Shown: piece by piece, positions 35,041 through 45,309 of the stretch
Layout: each line of letters begins with the position of its first letter
Position numbering within the stretch: the stretch's first letter is position 1
Origin: Cellulomonas fulva
GTDB taxonomy: Bacteria; Actinomycetota; Actinomycetes; Actinomycetales; Cellulomonadaceae
DNA length: 64,000 bases
Assembly: GCF_018531375.1 (NCBI RefSeq)
Contig: NZ_JAHBOH010000001.1
Coordinates: forward strand, 1,302,001 to 1,366,000
Reading direction: 5' to 3'
Position numbers and translations under genes: made by a program
The notes under the pieces: generated by a model
Databases searched by the model: none
What the model saw: the letters and a program-made list of their open reading frames with translations, nothing else
Told to the model about the DNA's origin: nothing

Positions 35041-35172
35041 CTTCATCACGCGATGGGCCGGAACCTCGGCCGAGGCGCGAGCGGTCGTCGGAAGCCCCCA
35101 CGAGGGCGTCGGCGCACCCCAGTTCAGCACTCCAGTTCCGCTGAGTTTCCAGAGTCTCCGGGGAGAGGCACG

Positions 35173-35421
35173 ATGACGATCACGGTCTACAGCAAGCCGG
35201 CTTGCGTGCAGTGCAACGCCACCTACCGTGCCCTCGACAAGCTCGGTGCCGAGTACACGGTGGTGGACATCAGCGAGGACGCGGACGCCCGCGACTACGT
35301 GATGTCGCTCGGCCACCTGCAGGCACCGGTCGTCATCGTCGACGGGGAGCACTGGTCGGGCTACCGCCCGGACCGCATCAAGGCTCTCGCGGAGAACCTG
35401 CAGGCCGTCACCGTCGCCTGA
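35173..35421 (+). CDS. nrdH: NrdH glutaredoxin-like electron donor
   Basis: An 82-residue NrdH redoxin. [32 protein letters not shown] carries the CVQC active site at about 11-14, followed by [21 protein letters not shown] with the WSGYRPD motif that NrdH uses to accept electrons from thioredoxin reductase. It reduces the class Ib reductase NrdE. First gene of the nrd operon under NrdR boxes; ATG 35173 is preceded by GGGGAGAGG. Confidence 0.95.
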   Translation: MTITVYSKPACVQCNATYRALDKLGAEYTVVDISEDADARDYVMSLGHLQAPVVIVDGEHWSGYRPDRIKALAENLQAVTVA

Positions 35422-35509
35422 GCGGCGGCACCCAGGCCGGGTCCAGCCGTTCCACGGCGGGGCCCGGCCCACTGATTCGACGTCCGTTCGACCCGTTGAG
35501 GGGGCAGCG

Positions 35510-35926
35510 ATGAGCTCGCTGGTCTACTTCTCCTCGGCCTCGAACAACACGCACCGCTTCGTGGAGAAGCTCGGCCTGGCGGCCCAGCGCATCCCGTTGC
35601 GTCCCTCGGACCCCTTCCTGCACGTCACGGAGCCGTACGTGCTGGTGGTGCCGACGTACGGGGGCGGGAACGAGGGCGGTGCGGTGCCGCGCCAGGTCGT
35701 GAAGTTCCTCAACGACCCGGCGAACCGCGGCCTCCTGCGCGGCGTGATCGCCGCGGGCAACACCAACTTCGGCGAGGCGTACTGCATCGCGGGGGACATC
35801 GTGGCTGCCAAGTGCCACGTCCCCTACCTGTACGGCTTCGAGCTCATGGGAACGACCGAGGACGTGCAGCGCGTCCGCGAGGGATTGGAACGGTTTTGGC
35901 AGCGACAGTCACTGATTTCCGCGTAG
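35510..35926 (+). CDS. nrdI: NrdI flavodoxin-like activator
   Basis: A 138-residue NrdI with the FMN loop [19 protein letters not shown] at the start, [26 protein letters not shown], and [41 protein letters not shown]. NrdI delivers superoxide to assemble the manganese-tyrosyl cofactor of NrdF. ATG 35510 follows GAGGGGG. The last codons (about 35880-35926) use low-GC synonyms (gga, ttg, gaa, ttt, cga, att) and overlap the beginning of nrdE. Confidence 0.95.
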   Translation: MSSLVYFSSASNNTHRFVEKLGLAAQRIPLRPSDPFLHVTEPYVLVVPTYGGGNEGGAVPRQVVKFLNDPANRGLLRGVIAAGNTNFGEAYCIAGDIVAAKCHVPYLYGFELMGTTEDVQRVREGLERFWQRQSLISA

Positions 35927-38043
35927 ACACGTCGGGGATGGACTACCACTCCCTCAACGCCATGCTGAACCTGTATGGCGCGGACGGCGAGATCCAGTTC
36001 GAGAAGGACCGGGAGGCGGCGCGGGCCTACTTCCTGCAGCACGTCAACCAGAACACGGTCTTCTTCCACGACCTGGACGAGAAGCTCGACTACCTCGTCG
36101 AGAACAAGTACTACGACCCGGCGGTCCTGGCGCAGTACGACCGCGGCTTCGTCAAGTCGCTGTTCGACTACGCGTACTCCAAGAAGTTCCGCTTCCAGAC
36201 GTTCCTGGGCGCCTTCAAGTACTACACGTCGTACACGCTCAAGACGTTCGACGGGAAGCGGTACCTGGAGCGCTTCGAGGACCGCGTCTGCATGGTGGCG
36301 CTGTCGCTCGCCGAGGGTGACGAGGACTTCGCGACCTCGCTGGTCGACGAGATCGTGGCCGGCCGGTTCCAGCCGGCGACGCCCACGTTCCTCAACCTGG
36401 GCAAGGCCCAGCGCGGCGAGCCGGTCTCCTGCTTCCTGCTGCGCATCGAGGACAACATGGAGTCCATCGCGCGCGGCATCAACTCCGCGCTGCAGCTCTC
36501 CAAGCGGGGCGGCGGCGTGGCGCTCCTGCTCTCGAACGTCCGCGAGCACGGCGCGCCCATCAAGCACATCGAGAACCAGAGCTCGGGCGTCATCCCCGTC
36601 ATGAAGCTCCTCGAGGACTCGTTCTCCTACGCCAACCAGCTCGGTGCCCGTCAGGGCGCGGGCGCGGTCTACCTGCACGCGCACCACCCGGACATCTACC
36701 GGTTCCTCGACACCAAGCGGGAGAACGCGGACGAGAAGATCCGCATCAAGACGCTCTCGCTGGGCGTCGTGATCCCGGACATCACGTTCGAGCTCGCCAA
36801 GAAGAACGAGCCGATGTACCTGTTCTCGCCGTACGACGTCGAGCGCGTCTACGGGGTGCCGTTCGCCGACGTGAACGTGACCGAGAAGTACTACGAGATG
36901 GTCGACGACGCGCGGATCCGCAAGACCAAGATCAACGCGCGCGAGTTCTTCCAGACCGTCGCGGAGCTGCAGTTCGAGTCGGGCTACCCGTACATCATGT
37001 TCGAGGACACGGTGAACCGGGCCAACCCGATCGAGGGCAAGATCACGCACTCGAACCTGTGCTCGGAGATCCTGCAGGTCTCGACGCCGTCCACGTTCAA
37101 CGAGGACCTGTCCTACGACCACGTGGGCCGGGACATCTCCTGCAACCTCGGCTCCATGAACATCGCGCTGTCGATGGACTCGCCGGACCTCGGCAAGTCG
37201 GTCGAGACCGCGATCCGCGCGCTCACGGCGGTCTCGGACCAGACGGACATCGAGTCGGTGCCGTCGGTCAAGCGGGCCAACCGCGGCGGCCACGCGATCG
37301 GCCTGGGCCAGATGAACCTGCACGGGTACCTGGCGCGCGAGCGGATCTTCTACGGGTCCGACGAGGGCCTCGACTTCACCAACATCTACTTCTACACGGT
37401 CGCCTACCACGCGATCCGGGCCTCGAACCTGCTGGCCCAGGAGCGCAAGCAGGCGTTCTACGGCTTCGAGAAGTCCAAGTACGCCACGGGCGAGTACTTC
37501 GAGAAGTACACGGAGAAGGAGTGGGCACCGCGCACGGAGCGCGTGCGCCAGCTCTTCGCCGAGGCCGGCATCCACATCCCGACGCAGGACGACTGGCGCG
37601 CGCTCGCCGCCCTGGTCCAGGAGCACGGGCTGTACAACCAGAACCTGCAGGCCGTCCCGCCGACGGGCTCGATCTCCTACATCAACCACTCGACGAGCTC
37701 GATCCACCCGATCGCGTCGAAGATCGAGATCCGCAAGGAAGGCAAGATCGGCCGCGTCTACTACCCGGCGCCGTTCATGACGAACGACAACCTGGAGTAC
37801 TACCAGGACGCGTACGAGATCGGCTACGAGAAGATCATCGACACCTACGCCGAGGCCACGCAGCACGTGGACCAGGGCCTGTCGCTCACGCTCTTCTTCA
37901 AGGACACCGCCACGACGCGCGACCTGAACAAGGCGCAGATCTACGCCTGGCGCAAGGGCATCAAGACGATCTACTACATCCGCCTCCGCCAGCTCGCACT
38001 TGAGGGGACGGAAGTGGAAAATTGCGTCTCCTGCATGTTGTGA
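35896..38043 (+). CDS. nrdE: NrdE ribonucleotide reductase class Ib alpha subunit
   Basis: About 715 residues reducing ribonucleoside diphosphates. Signatures: [14 protein letters not shown] (first redox cysteine), [10 protein letters not shown] (radical cysteine), CNLGSMNIA (second redox cysteine), and the C-terminal VENCVSCML pair reached by NrdH. All catalytic cysteines are intact, so no intein or intron breaks it. I chose TTG 35896, giving about 14 residues before [10 protein letters not shown] as in relatives; ATG 35938 is the alternative. The final codons before the stop (ctt, gaa, gaa, aat, ttg) are rare elsewhere in the gene. Confidence 0.93.
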   Translation: MAATVTDFRVDTSGMDYHSLNAMLNLYGADGEIQFEKDREAARAYFLQHVNQNTVFFHDLDEKLDYLVENKYYDPAVLAQYDRGFVKSLFDYAYSKKFRFQTFLGAFKYYTSYTLKTFDGKRYLERFEDRVCMVALSLAEGDEDFATSLVDEIVAGRFQPATPTFLNLGKAQRGEPVSCFLLRIEDNMESIARGINSALQLSKRGGGVALLLSNVREHGAPIKHIENQSSGVIPVMKLLEDSFSYANQLGARQGAGAVYLHAHHPDIYRFLDTKRENADEKIRIKTLSLGVVIPDITFELAKKNEPMYLFSPYDVERVYGVPFADVNVTEKYYEMVDDARIRKTKINAREFFQTVAELQFESGYPYIMFEDTVNRANPIEGKITHSNLCSEILQVSTPSTFNEDLSYDHVGRDISCNLGSMNIALSMDSPDLGKSVETAIRALTAVSDQTDIESVPSVKRANRGGHAIGLGQMNLHGYLARERIFYGSDEGLDFTNIYFYTVAYHAIRASNLLAQERKQAFYGFEKSKYATGEYFEKYTEKEWAPRTERVRQLFAEAGIHIPTQDDWRALAALVQEHGLYNQNLQAVPPTGSISYINHSTSSIHPIASKIEIRKEGKIGRVYYPAPFMTNDNLEYYQDAYEIGYEKIIDTYAEATQHVDQGLSLTLFFKDTATTRDLNKAQIYAWRKGIKTIYYIRLRQLALEGTEVENCVSCML

Positions 38044-38059
38044 CGCGGGGCTGTCGAGC

Positions 38060-39840
<1,781 letters not shown>

Positions 39841-39868
39841 GCCCCGCACACCCCGCCCGCCGGGGCGG

Positions 39869-39911
39869 CGAGAGGCCCGGACCGCAGGTTCCTGCGGGTC
39901 CGGGCCTCTCG
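39869..39911. terminator. Long hairpin after nrdF
   Basis: CGAGAGGCCCGGACC pairs with GGTCCGGGCCTCTCG around a loop containing a shorter GCAG/CTGC stem. The structure spans 43 bases just after the nrdF stop. It ends nrdHIEF and probably also the convergent small gene. Confidence 0.85.
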
Positions 39912-39942
39912 CGTTGCCGGGGGTGACGGGCTGGGGACGGGC

Positions 39943-40074
39943 TCAGGCGCCCTCGGCCGGGTCCTCCGCGTGCTCGCGGGGGTCCGACGTGGGCTCGTCG
40001 GCTCCGGTCGTCGTGGGGGAGCCCTCGGCGGGCTCGGTCGGGTGCTCGCGGGGTGTGTCGGCCGGTGTGGACAT
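39943..40074 (-). CDS. Small acidic hypothetical protein
   Basis: A 43-residue frame rich in Pro, Thr and Glu (ADTPREHPTEPAEGSPTTTG...SDPREHAEDPAEGA). It has no hydrophobic segment. The GGAG six bases before the ATG and the downstream shared terminator support it as a real short gene, but no family is recognised and the composition is low-complexity. It could be a spurious frame. Confidence 0.4.
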   Translation of the reverse strand: MSTPADTPREHPTEPAEGSPTTTGADEPTSDPREHAEDPAEGA

Positions 40075-40308
40075 CGGCGTCTCCGTTCTCGGGTCGGTAC
40101 CTCGATGCTCGTCGGCCCGGGCTCGTCGCGCATCCCGACCGTCCGCACCGGCCGCGGTGTGCGCGTTCACACCGAGGGACCGGTTCCGGCGGGACTGAAC
40201 CGATACAGCGCGTTGACCTGCCCGGACGTCGGTAGAGACCGTGGCGGCGCGCCCGACGGGGGCGGCGGCGTCACACGGCGCCGGGGACCGGACGGACGGG
40301 GCACGACG

Positions 40309-42497
40309 ATGACGCGCGCAGCGACGACCGCACCGGCGGGCCCCCGCACGACGAGACAGGCCGTCTGGCTGCTGGCGGTGGCGCTGGTCGCGGCGCTGCT
40401 GGCCTCGGTCGCACCGGCGCCGGCGCGCGCGGCGGACAAGACCGTGTGGATCCCGGAGCGGTGGCGGACCACGGGCGAGGTGTCGTGGGCGTCGGACCGG
40501 ATGGCGCAGTCCGAGAACTTCGTGCTGCTGTGGGGCGAGCTGGCGGGCACGTCGCCGACGACCGCCCCGAGCGCGTACCGGTTCGACCCGACGAACGTGC
40601 TCGCCGAGCTCGAGGACGCGTACGGCTTCTACGTCGACGACATGTTGTTCACGCCGGAGACCGGTCTGCTCGCGCAGCACAAGATCATCGTCATCATCAC
40701 GAACACGTGGTCGTCGAACCCGAACCTCAACGCGTGGGCGACGGGCGGATCGACCGACGGCCGGGTCGGCGTCATCAACCTGGCCCCCGGGGCGGCGCAG
40801 CCGAGCTCGTGGGGGCTGGTGCACGAGCTCGCGCACGTCCTGCAGAACTACACGTTCCTGGGCCGGCCGGGGTACGGGTTCACGCACGCGTCGGCCGGCA
40901 CGTTCTGGGAGTCGAGCGCCGAGTTCATGGCGATGCAGGCGCTGCCCGGGCAGGCGGCGGGTGACCTGACGCGCTTCATCCGCACGGAGAACCTGCCGTA
41001 CTCCTCGAGCCGGCACCACTACGGCGCGTGGATGCTGATCCAGGCGATCGTGGAGCGGCACGGGATCGGCATGTTCAACCGGATCTGGAACGAGGCCCGC
41101 AGCACCGAGCACCCGCTCGAGACGTACCGGCGCTCGCTGGGCTGTCGCAGGACCAGCTGAACGCCGAGGTCGCGCAGTACGCCATGCGCAACGTCACGTG
41201 GGACTACGCGAACGCGGCCCAGGTCCGTCCGTTCATCAACGCGCTCTACCCGTTCGTGGGCGCGCAGAGCTTCGTCGTGGCGGACGCCGTCAACGCGTCC
41301 GCGCGGCACTACAAGGTCCCGGACGGCATCGCGCCGGGCGCGTTCGGCTACACCAAGATCCGCCTGTACCCGGACACCGCGGGCGGCCTGGTGCGGATCC
41401 GGCTCAAGGGCCACGTGGACGCCGCGGCGGGCTCGGGCTGGAGCTACGGCTTCGTCGGCGTCAGCAACGGCGTCGCGCGGTACGGACCGGTGGTCCAGGG
41501 CGCGGACACCGAGGCGTCGTTCCAGACCCGAGCGGGCGAGCAGGTGTACCTCGTCGTGGCGGGGACGCCGACGAGCGTGCCGAAGTACGGGTTCCTCGAC
41601 GGGTACACCAAGAACTACCGCTTCCCGTTCGAGTTCCGCCTGGACGGCGCGTACCCGCAGGGCCACGGCACGGCGACGAACCGCGGGACGGCGCCGGGTG
41701 GCGGCCGCTGGCACAGCAACGGCGGCGGCTGGGTGGACGCGCGCGCGAGCGTGGCGGCGACCGCCTACGTCGGGCCGAACGCGGCGGTGTACGGCCGGTC
41801 GACGGTGTCCGGCAACGCGCGCATCGAGGGGCTGGCCTGGGTCAACGACGGCGGGACCGTCTCCGGGAACGCGGTGGTCAAGGACAGCGCGCTGATCCAG
41901 GGCGGCGTGTCGATCGGCGGCACCGCGGTCGTCGGCGGCGACGCCGAGCCCGCGGGCGCCTGCTCGTCGGGCACGTACCTGCTGTTCGACCCGTCCCGGA
42001 CCTGCGACGGCCGGGCCGGCGAGACCGACGTGAACCGCCCGTTCTCCGCCTTCCCGTCCGCGGAGCTCGCGATCACGGGGACGACGAGCCCGTCGCCGAC
42101 CCCGACGCCGACCCCCATCCCCACCCCGACCGCCCCGACCCCGACACCCACCCCGACGCCCACCGCCGCGCCGACCTCGACCGTCGGGCCGACGACCCCG
42201 CCGCCGACCGCCGGGTGCACCGCGTCGTTCCAGGTGTCGAGCTCGTGGCCGGGCGGGTTCGTCGGGGCGGTGCGCGTGACGGCGGGCGCGACGCCGGTCT
42301 CGTCGTGGAGGGTCACGGTGACCCTCCCGTCCGGGGCGGTCGCGCAGGCGTGGGGCGCGCAGGTCAGCGTGACGTCGCCGATCACCCTGACCCCGGCCGG
42401 CTGGAACGCGAGCCTGCCGGCGGGTGGCGTCACCGAGCTCGGGTTCACCGGGACCGGGTCGGGTGCCGGCGGGACGGTGACCTGCACGGCGTCGTGA
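40309..42497 (+). pseudogene. Frameshifted secreted DUF6055-like HExxH protein with beta-helix and CBM2
   Basis: Two overlapping frames read one protein. The first (to a stop at 41158-41160) has a signal peptide (about residues 15-40), then SWASDRMAQSENFVLLWG and GLVHELAHVLQNYTF, a zinc-type HELAH motif. The second continues from about 41138 (LSQDQLNAEVAQYAM) through hexapeptide beta-helix repeats (GPNAAVYGRSTVSGNARIEG) and a Pro/Thr linker to a C-terminal CBM2. Inserting one base in TGGGCTGTCG near 41140 would fuse them. It may be a pseudogene, a sequencing error or recoding; cellulose binding is typical of the CBM2 part. Confidence 0.85.
42091..42210 (+). repeat. Pro-Thr linker repeat of the CBM2 protein
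   Basis: Alternating CCGACC/CCGACG-type codons encode the PTPTPTP linker that separates the beta-helix from the cellulose-binding module. Such linkers are standard in actinobacterial cellulases. Confidence 0.75.
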
Positions 42498-42521
42498 GGA
42501 GGCCGGAGCGGCGCGACGGGC

Positions 42522-42863
42522 TCAGGAGTCGCCGCGCTGCTCCGGCTCGAGGCTCGTGACCGTCGTCAGCAGGAACACCGAGTCCTCGAGTGCGAGCACC
42601 GCGTGCCGCTGGTGCGTGAGCAGGACCAGGTGCCCCGCGGCCACCTCCGACTCCTCGACGCCCGTGACGCGCACGCGGCCGGTCAGCACCTGCAGGCTCG
42701 CGGCGTGCGGCGAGTTGTGCTCGGCCAGCTCGGTGCCCGCGGTGAGCGCGAGCACCGTCTGCCGCAGCACGCCGTCGTGCACGACGAGCTGTGCGTCCCG
42801 TCCGTGCGCGGACGCGCGGGCGGCGTCGAGGTGGCTCGCGGCGGCGGCGACGAGGTCGGTCAT
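42522..42863 (-). CDS. Small cupin-like protein
   Basis: A 113-residue beta-barrel (cupin) protein with AEHNSPHAASLQVLTGRVRVTGVEESEVAAGHLVLLTHQRHAVLALEDSVFLLTTVTSL. The HXXP/H and later His positions are compatible with a metal-binding cupin, but the usual glutamate is not obvious. It is preceded by AAGGAG seven bases before the ATG. It ends 24 bases after the convergent CBM2 protein. Function unknown. Confidence 0.78.
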   Translation of the reverse strand: MTDLVAAAASHLDAARASAHGRDAQLVVHDGVLRQTVLALTAGTELAEHNSPHAASLQVLTGRVRVTGVEESEVAAGHLVLLTHQRHAVLALEDSVFLLTTVTSLEPEQRGDS

Positions 42864-42958
42864 GACCGGCTCCTTCGGTTCGGCGTCCGCCCAGTCTGCC
42901 GCGCAGCCACCGCCCCTGCGCCCGCGCCGGTCCACCCGGACCCGCGCGAGAGCTCGGG

Positions 42959-45217
42959 TCACGTGAGGACGACGAGCTGCTGGGTGGCGCGGGTCATGGC
43001 GACGTAGTGGTCGACCGCGCCCGCGACCCCGTCGCCCCACGTGGCGGGTTCGACGAGCACGACGAGGTCGAACTCCAACCCCTTCGCCAGCTCGGGGGTC
43101 AGCGAGCGGACCCGGTCCGACGACGGTCGTCCCGGCGCCCCGATCACGCACGCGACCCCCTCGTCGTGCGCGGCCAGCCAGTCCCGGACGACGTGCTCGA
43201 GCAGCGCGACCGGCCCGTGCCGGACGGGGACGCCGCTGCGGCGGACGGACACGGGGACGTTCGCGTCGGGCAGCGCGGCGCGGATGACGGGCTCGGCCTC
43301 CGCCATGACCTCGGCGGGCGTGCGGTAGTTGATCGTCAGCGACGCCACGCGGACGTCGGTCAGCCCGACGCGCTCGAAGCGTGACACCCACGGCTCGGCG
43401 AACCCCCGGCGGGCCTGCGCGCGGTCGCCGACGACCGTGAACGACCGGGACGGGCAGCGCGCCAGGAGCATCTGCCACTGCGCGTCGGTGAGCTCCTGCG
43501 CCTCGTCGACGACGACGTGAGCGAACGGTCCCGCGAGCGCGTCCCGGTCGGTGGCCGGGACCGCGGCGGAGTCGACGAGGGAGCTCCTCAGGTCCTGCCC
43601 GCGGAGCATCTGCATGACGCGCATCTCGGTGTCGTCGGTCGCGATCAGGTCGGCCACCACGTCGGCCATCCGGGCGCGCTCGGCGGCGACCGCGGCCTCC
43701 TGGCGCCGCCGCTGCCGTGACGTCTCGGGGTCCCCGAGGCGTCGCCGCGCGGCGTCGAGGAGCGGGAGGTCGGGCACCGTCCAGGCCTGCGCGTCGTCGC
43801 GCTGGAGGGCCGCGACCTCGTCGGGCTCCAGCCACGGTGCGCACAGGCGCAGGTACGCGGGCACGGACCAGAGGTCGCCGACGACGTCGGTGGCCTCGAG
43901 CAGGGGCCACGCGCGGCCGAACGCGCGCTGCAGCGCAACGCTCCGGGCCAACGCGTGCCGCAGCGGCTCCTGCGCCGGCTCGCCGCGCAGGCCGTAGGCG
44001 TCGAACTGGTCGTCGAACTGGTCGTCGAGCCGGTCGTCGTCCGCCGGGTCCGGGTCGAGGTCCCCGTCGCGGCCCCACCCCTCGCTCGCGTCGTCGCCGG
44101 GCTCCGTGGCCTTGTCGACGAGGATCGCCAGCAGCGCGTCCCAGATCTCGTCGCGCGCCTCGTTGTGCGGCGTGCCCGGCTCGGGCACGGCGAACGCCTC
44201 CGCCCAGTCCGCCGGGTCGGCCCAGACGTCGACCACGGGGGTCTCGACCAGCAGCCCCTGCGTGGGGGGTCGCTCGTAGAACGTGACGGCCGGCTCCACC
44301 GCGGCCACCAGACGCGCGTCGGCCTTGAGCCGGGCGACCACGGGGTCCGGCTCCGGCCCGGCGGTGCGACCCTCGGGCACCAGGTCGCGCAGCGTGCAGG
44401 TCTGGACGCCCTCCTCGCCCAGGCTGGGCAGCACGTCGGACACGTAGTCGAGGTACGGCTCGTGCGGCCCGACGAACAGCACCCCACCCCGCCGGTGCCC
44501 GAGCCGCGGGTCGGAGTACAGCAGGTACGCGGTCCGGTGCAGCGCGACCACGGTCTTGCCGGTGCCGGGACCGCCGTCGACGACGAGGGTGCCCTGCGAC
44601 CCCGCGCGCACGATCGCGTCCTGGTCCGCCTGGATGGTGCCGAGGACGTCCCGCATCCGCGCGGACCGGCTGGTGCCGAGCGACGCGATGAACGCGGACT
44701 GGTCGTCCAGCGCGGCGCCGTGCGCGAGGCCCTCCGCGGTGAAGGCCTCGTCCCAGTAGTCGGTGATCCGGCCGGCGGTCCACCGGTAGCGCCGGCGGGA
44801 GACCAGCCCGAGGGGGTTGCCGTGCGTGGCGCCGAAGAACGGCTCGGCGACCGACGAGCGCCAGTCGACGAGCAGCCGCCGGTCCGCCGCGTCGGTGAGC
44901 CCGAGCCGGCCGACGTAGACGACCGTGCCGTCCTGCGCGACCGTCCGGCCCAGGCACAGGTCGAGCCCGAACCGGCGCAGCGTGCGCAGGCGTGCGCTCA
45001 GGCGGTGCACCTCCTGGTCCCGCTCGAGCGGGTTGGTCCCGTGCCCCCCGACCGACCGGCGGGCGGCGGCCAGCCGCGCGGTGAGGTCCGCCACCTGCTC
45101 CTCGAGCCGGGACGCGATGGCGGCGAAGTGCCGCTCGTCGTCGCCGACGAGCGCGGGGTCGGCCTTGGCGGCGAGGCGGTCGGGCAGGTCGAAGACGTGG
45201 CTGGGCAGCGAGATCAC
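42959..45217 (-). CDS. HelD-like RNA-polymerase-associated ATPase
   Basis: A 752-residue SF1 helicase-like protein with a UvrD/HelD layout. It has an N-terminal coiled coil (about 15-75, HFAAIASRLEEQVADLTARLAAARR), Walker A LVVDGGPGTGKTVVALHRTAYLLYSD, Walker B AHVVVDEAQELTDAQWQ, and helicase motifs SLTINYRTPAEV and MTRATQQLVVL. HelD/HelR proteins remove stalled or rifampicin-bound RNA polymerase. A disordered acidic insertion (about 365-395) is rich in Asp. GTG 45217 was chosen for the family-like start VISLPSHVFDLPDRL. Confidence 0.85.
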   Translation of the reverse strand: MISLPSHVFDLPDRLAAKADPALVGDDERHFAAIASRLEEQVADLTARLAAARRSVGGHGTNPLERDQEVHRLSARLRTLRRFGLDLCLGRTVAQDGTVVYVGRLGLTDAADRRLLVDWRSSVAEPFFGATHGNPLGLVSRRRYRWTAGRITDYWDEAFTAEGLAHGAALDDQSAFIASLGTSRSARMRDVLGTIQADQDAIVRAGSQGTLVVDGGPGTGKTVVALHRTAYLLYSDPRLGHRRGGVLFVGPHEPYLDYVSDVLPSLGEEGVQTCTLRDLVPEGRTAGPEPDPVVARLKADARLVAAVEPAVTFYERPPTQGLLVETPVVDVWADPADWAEAFAVPEPGTPHNEARDEIWDALLAILVDKATEPGDDASEGWGRDGDLDPDPADDDRLDDQFDDQFDAYGLRGEPAQEPLRHALARSVALQRAFGRAWPLLEATDVVGDLWSVPAYLRLCAPWLEPDEVAALQRDDAQAWTVPDLPLLDAARRRLGDPETSRQRRRQEAAVAAERARMADVVADLIATDDTEMRVMQMLRGQDLRSSLVDSAAVPATDRDALAGPFAHVVVDEAQELTDAQWQMLLARCPSRSFTVVGDRAQARRGFAEPWVSRFERVGLTDVRVASLTINYRTPAEVMAEAEPVIRAALPDANVPVSVRRSGVPVRHGPVALLEHVVRDWLAAHDEGVACVIGAPGRPSSDRVRSLTPELAKGLEFDLVVLVEPATWGDGVAGAVDHYVAMTRATQQLVVLT

Positions 45218-45309
45218 GGCGGCTCCGGGCGGGTCGGCGGGCGGTGCGGGACGACGAGGACCGCGATTCTCCGCCGCGCCGGGGGCCTTGCCGCAAGACC
45301 CCCCGTGCG

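Noticed and set aside
40309-42497. Programmed -1 frameshifting at the HExxH/CBM2 gene
   Set aside because: No slippery heptamer of the X XXY YYZ type and no clear downstream pseudoknot at 41130-41160. A single-base loss or a sequencing error is simpler, so I kept it as a frameshifted gene.
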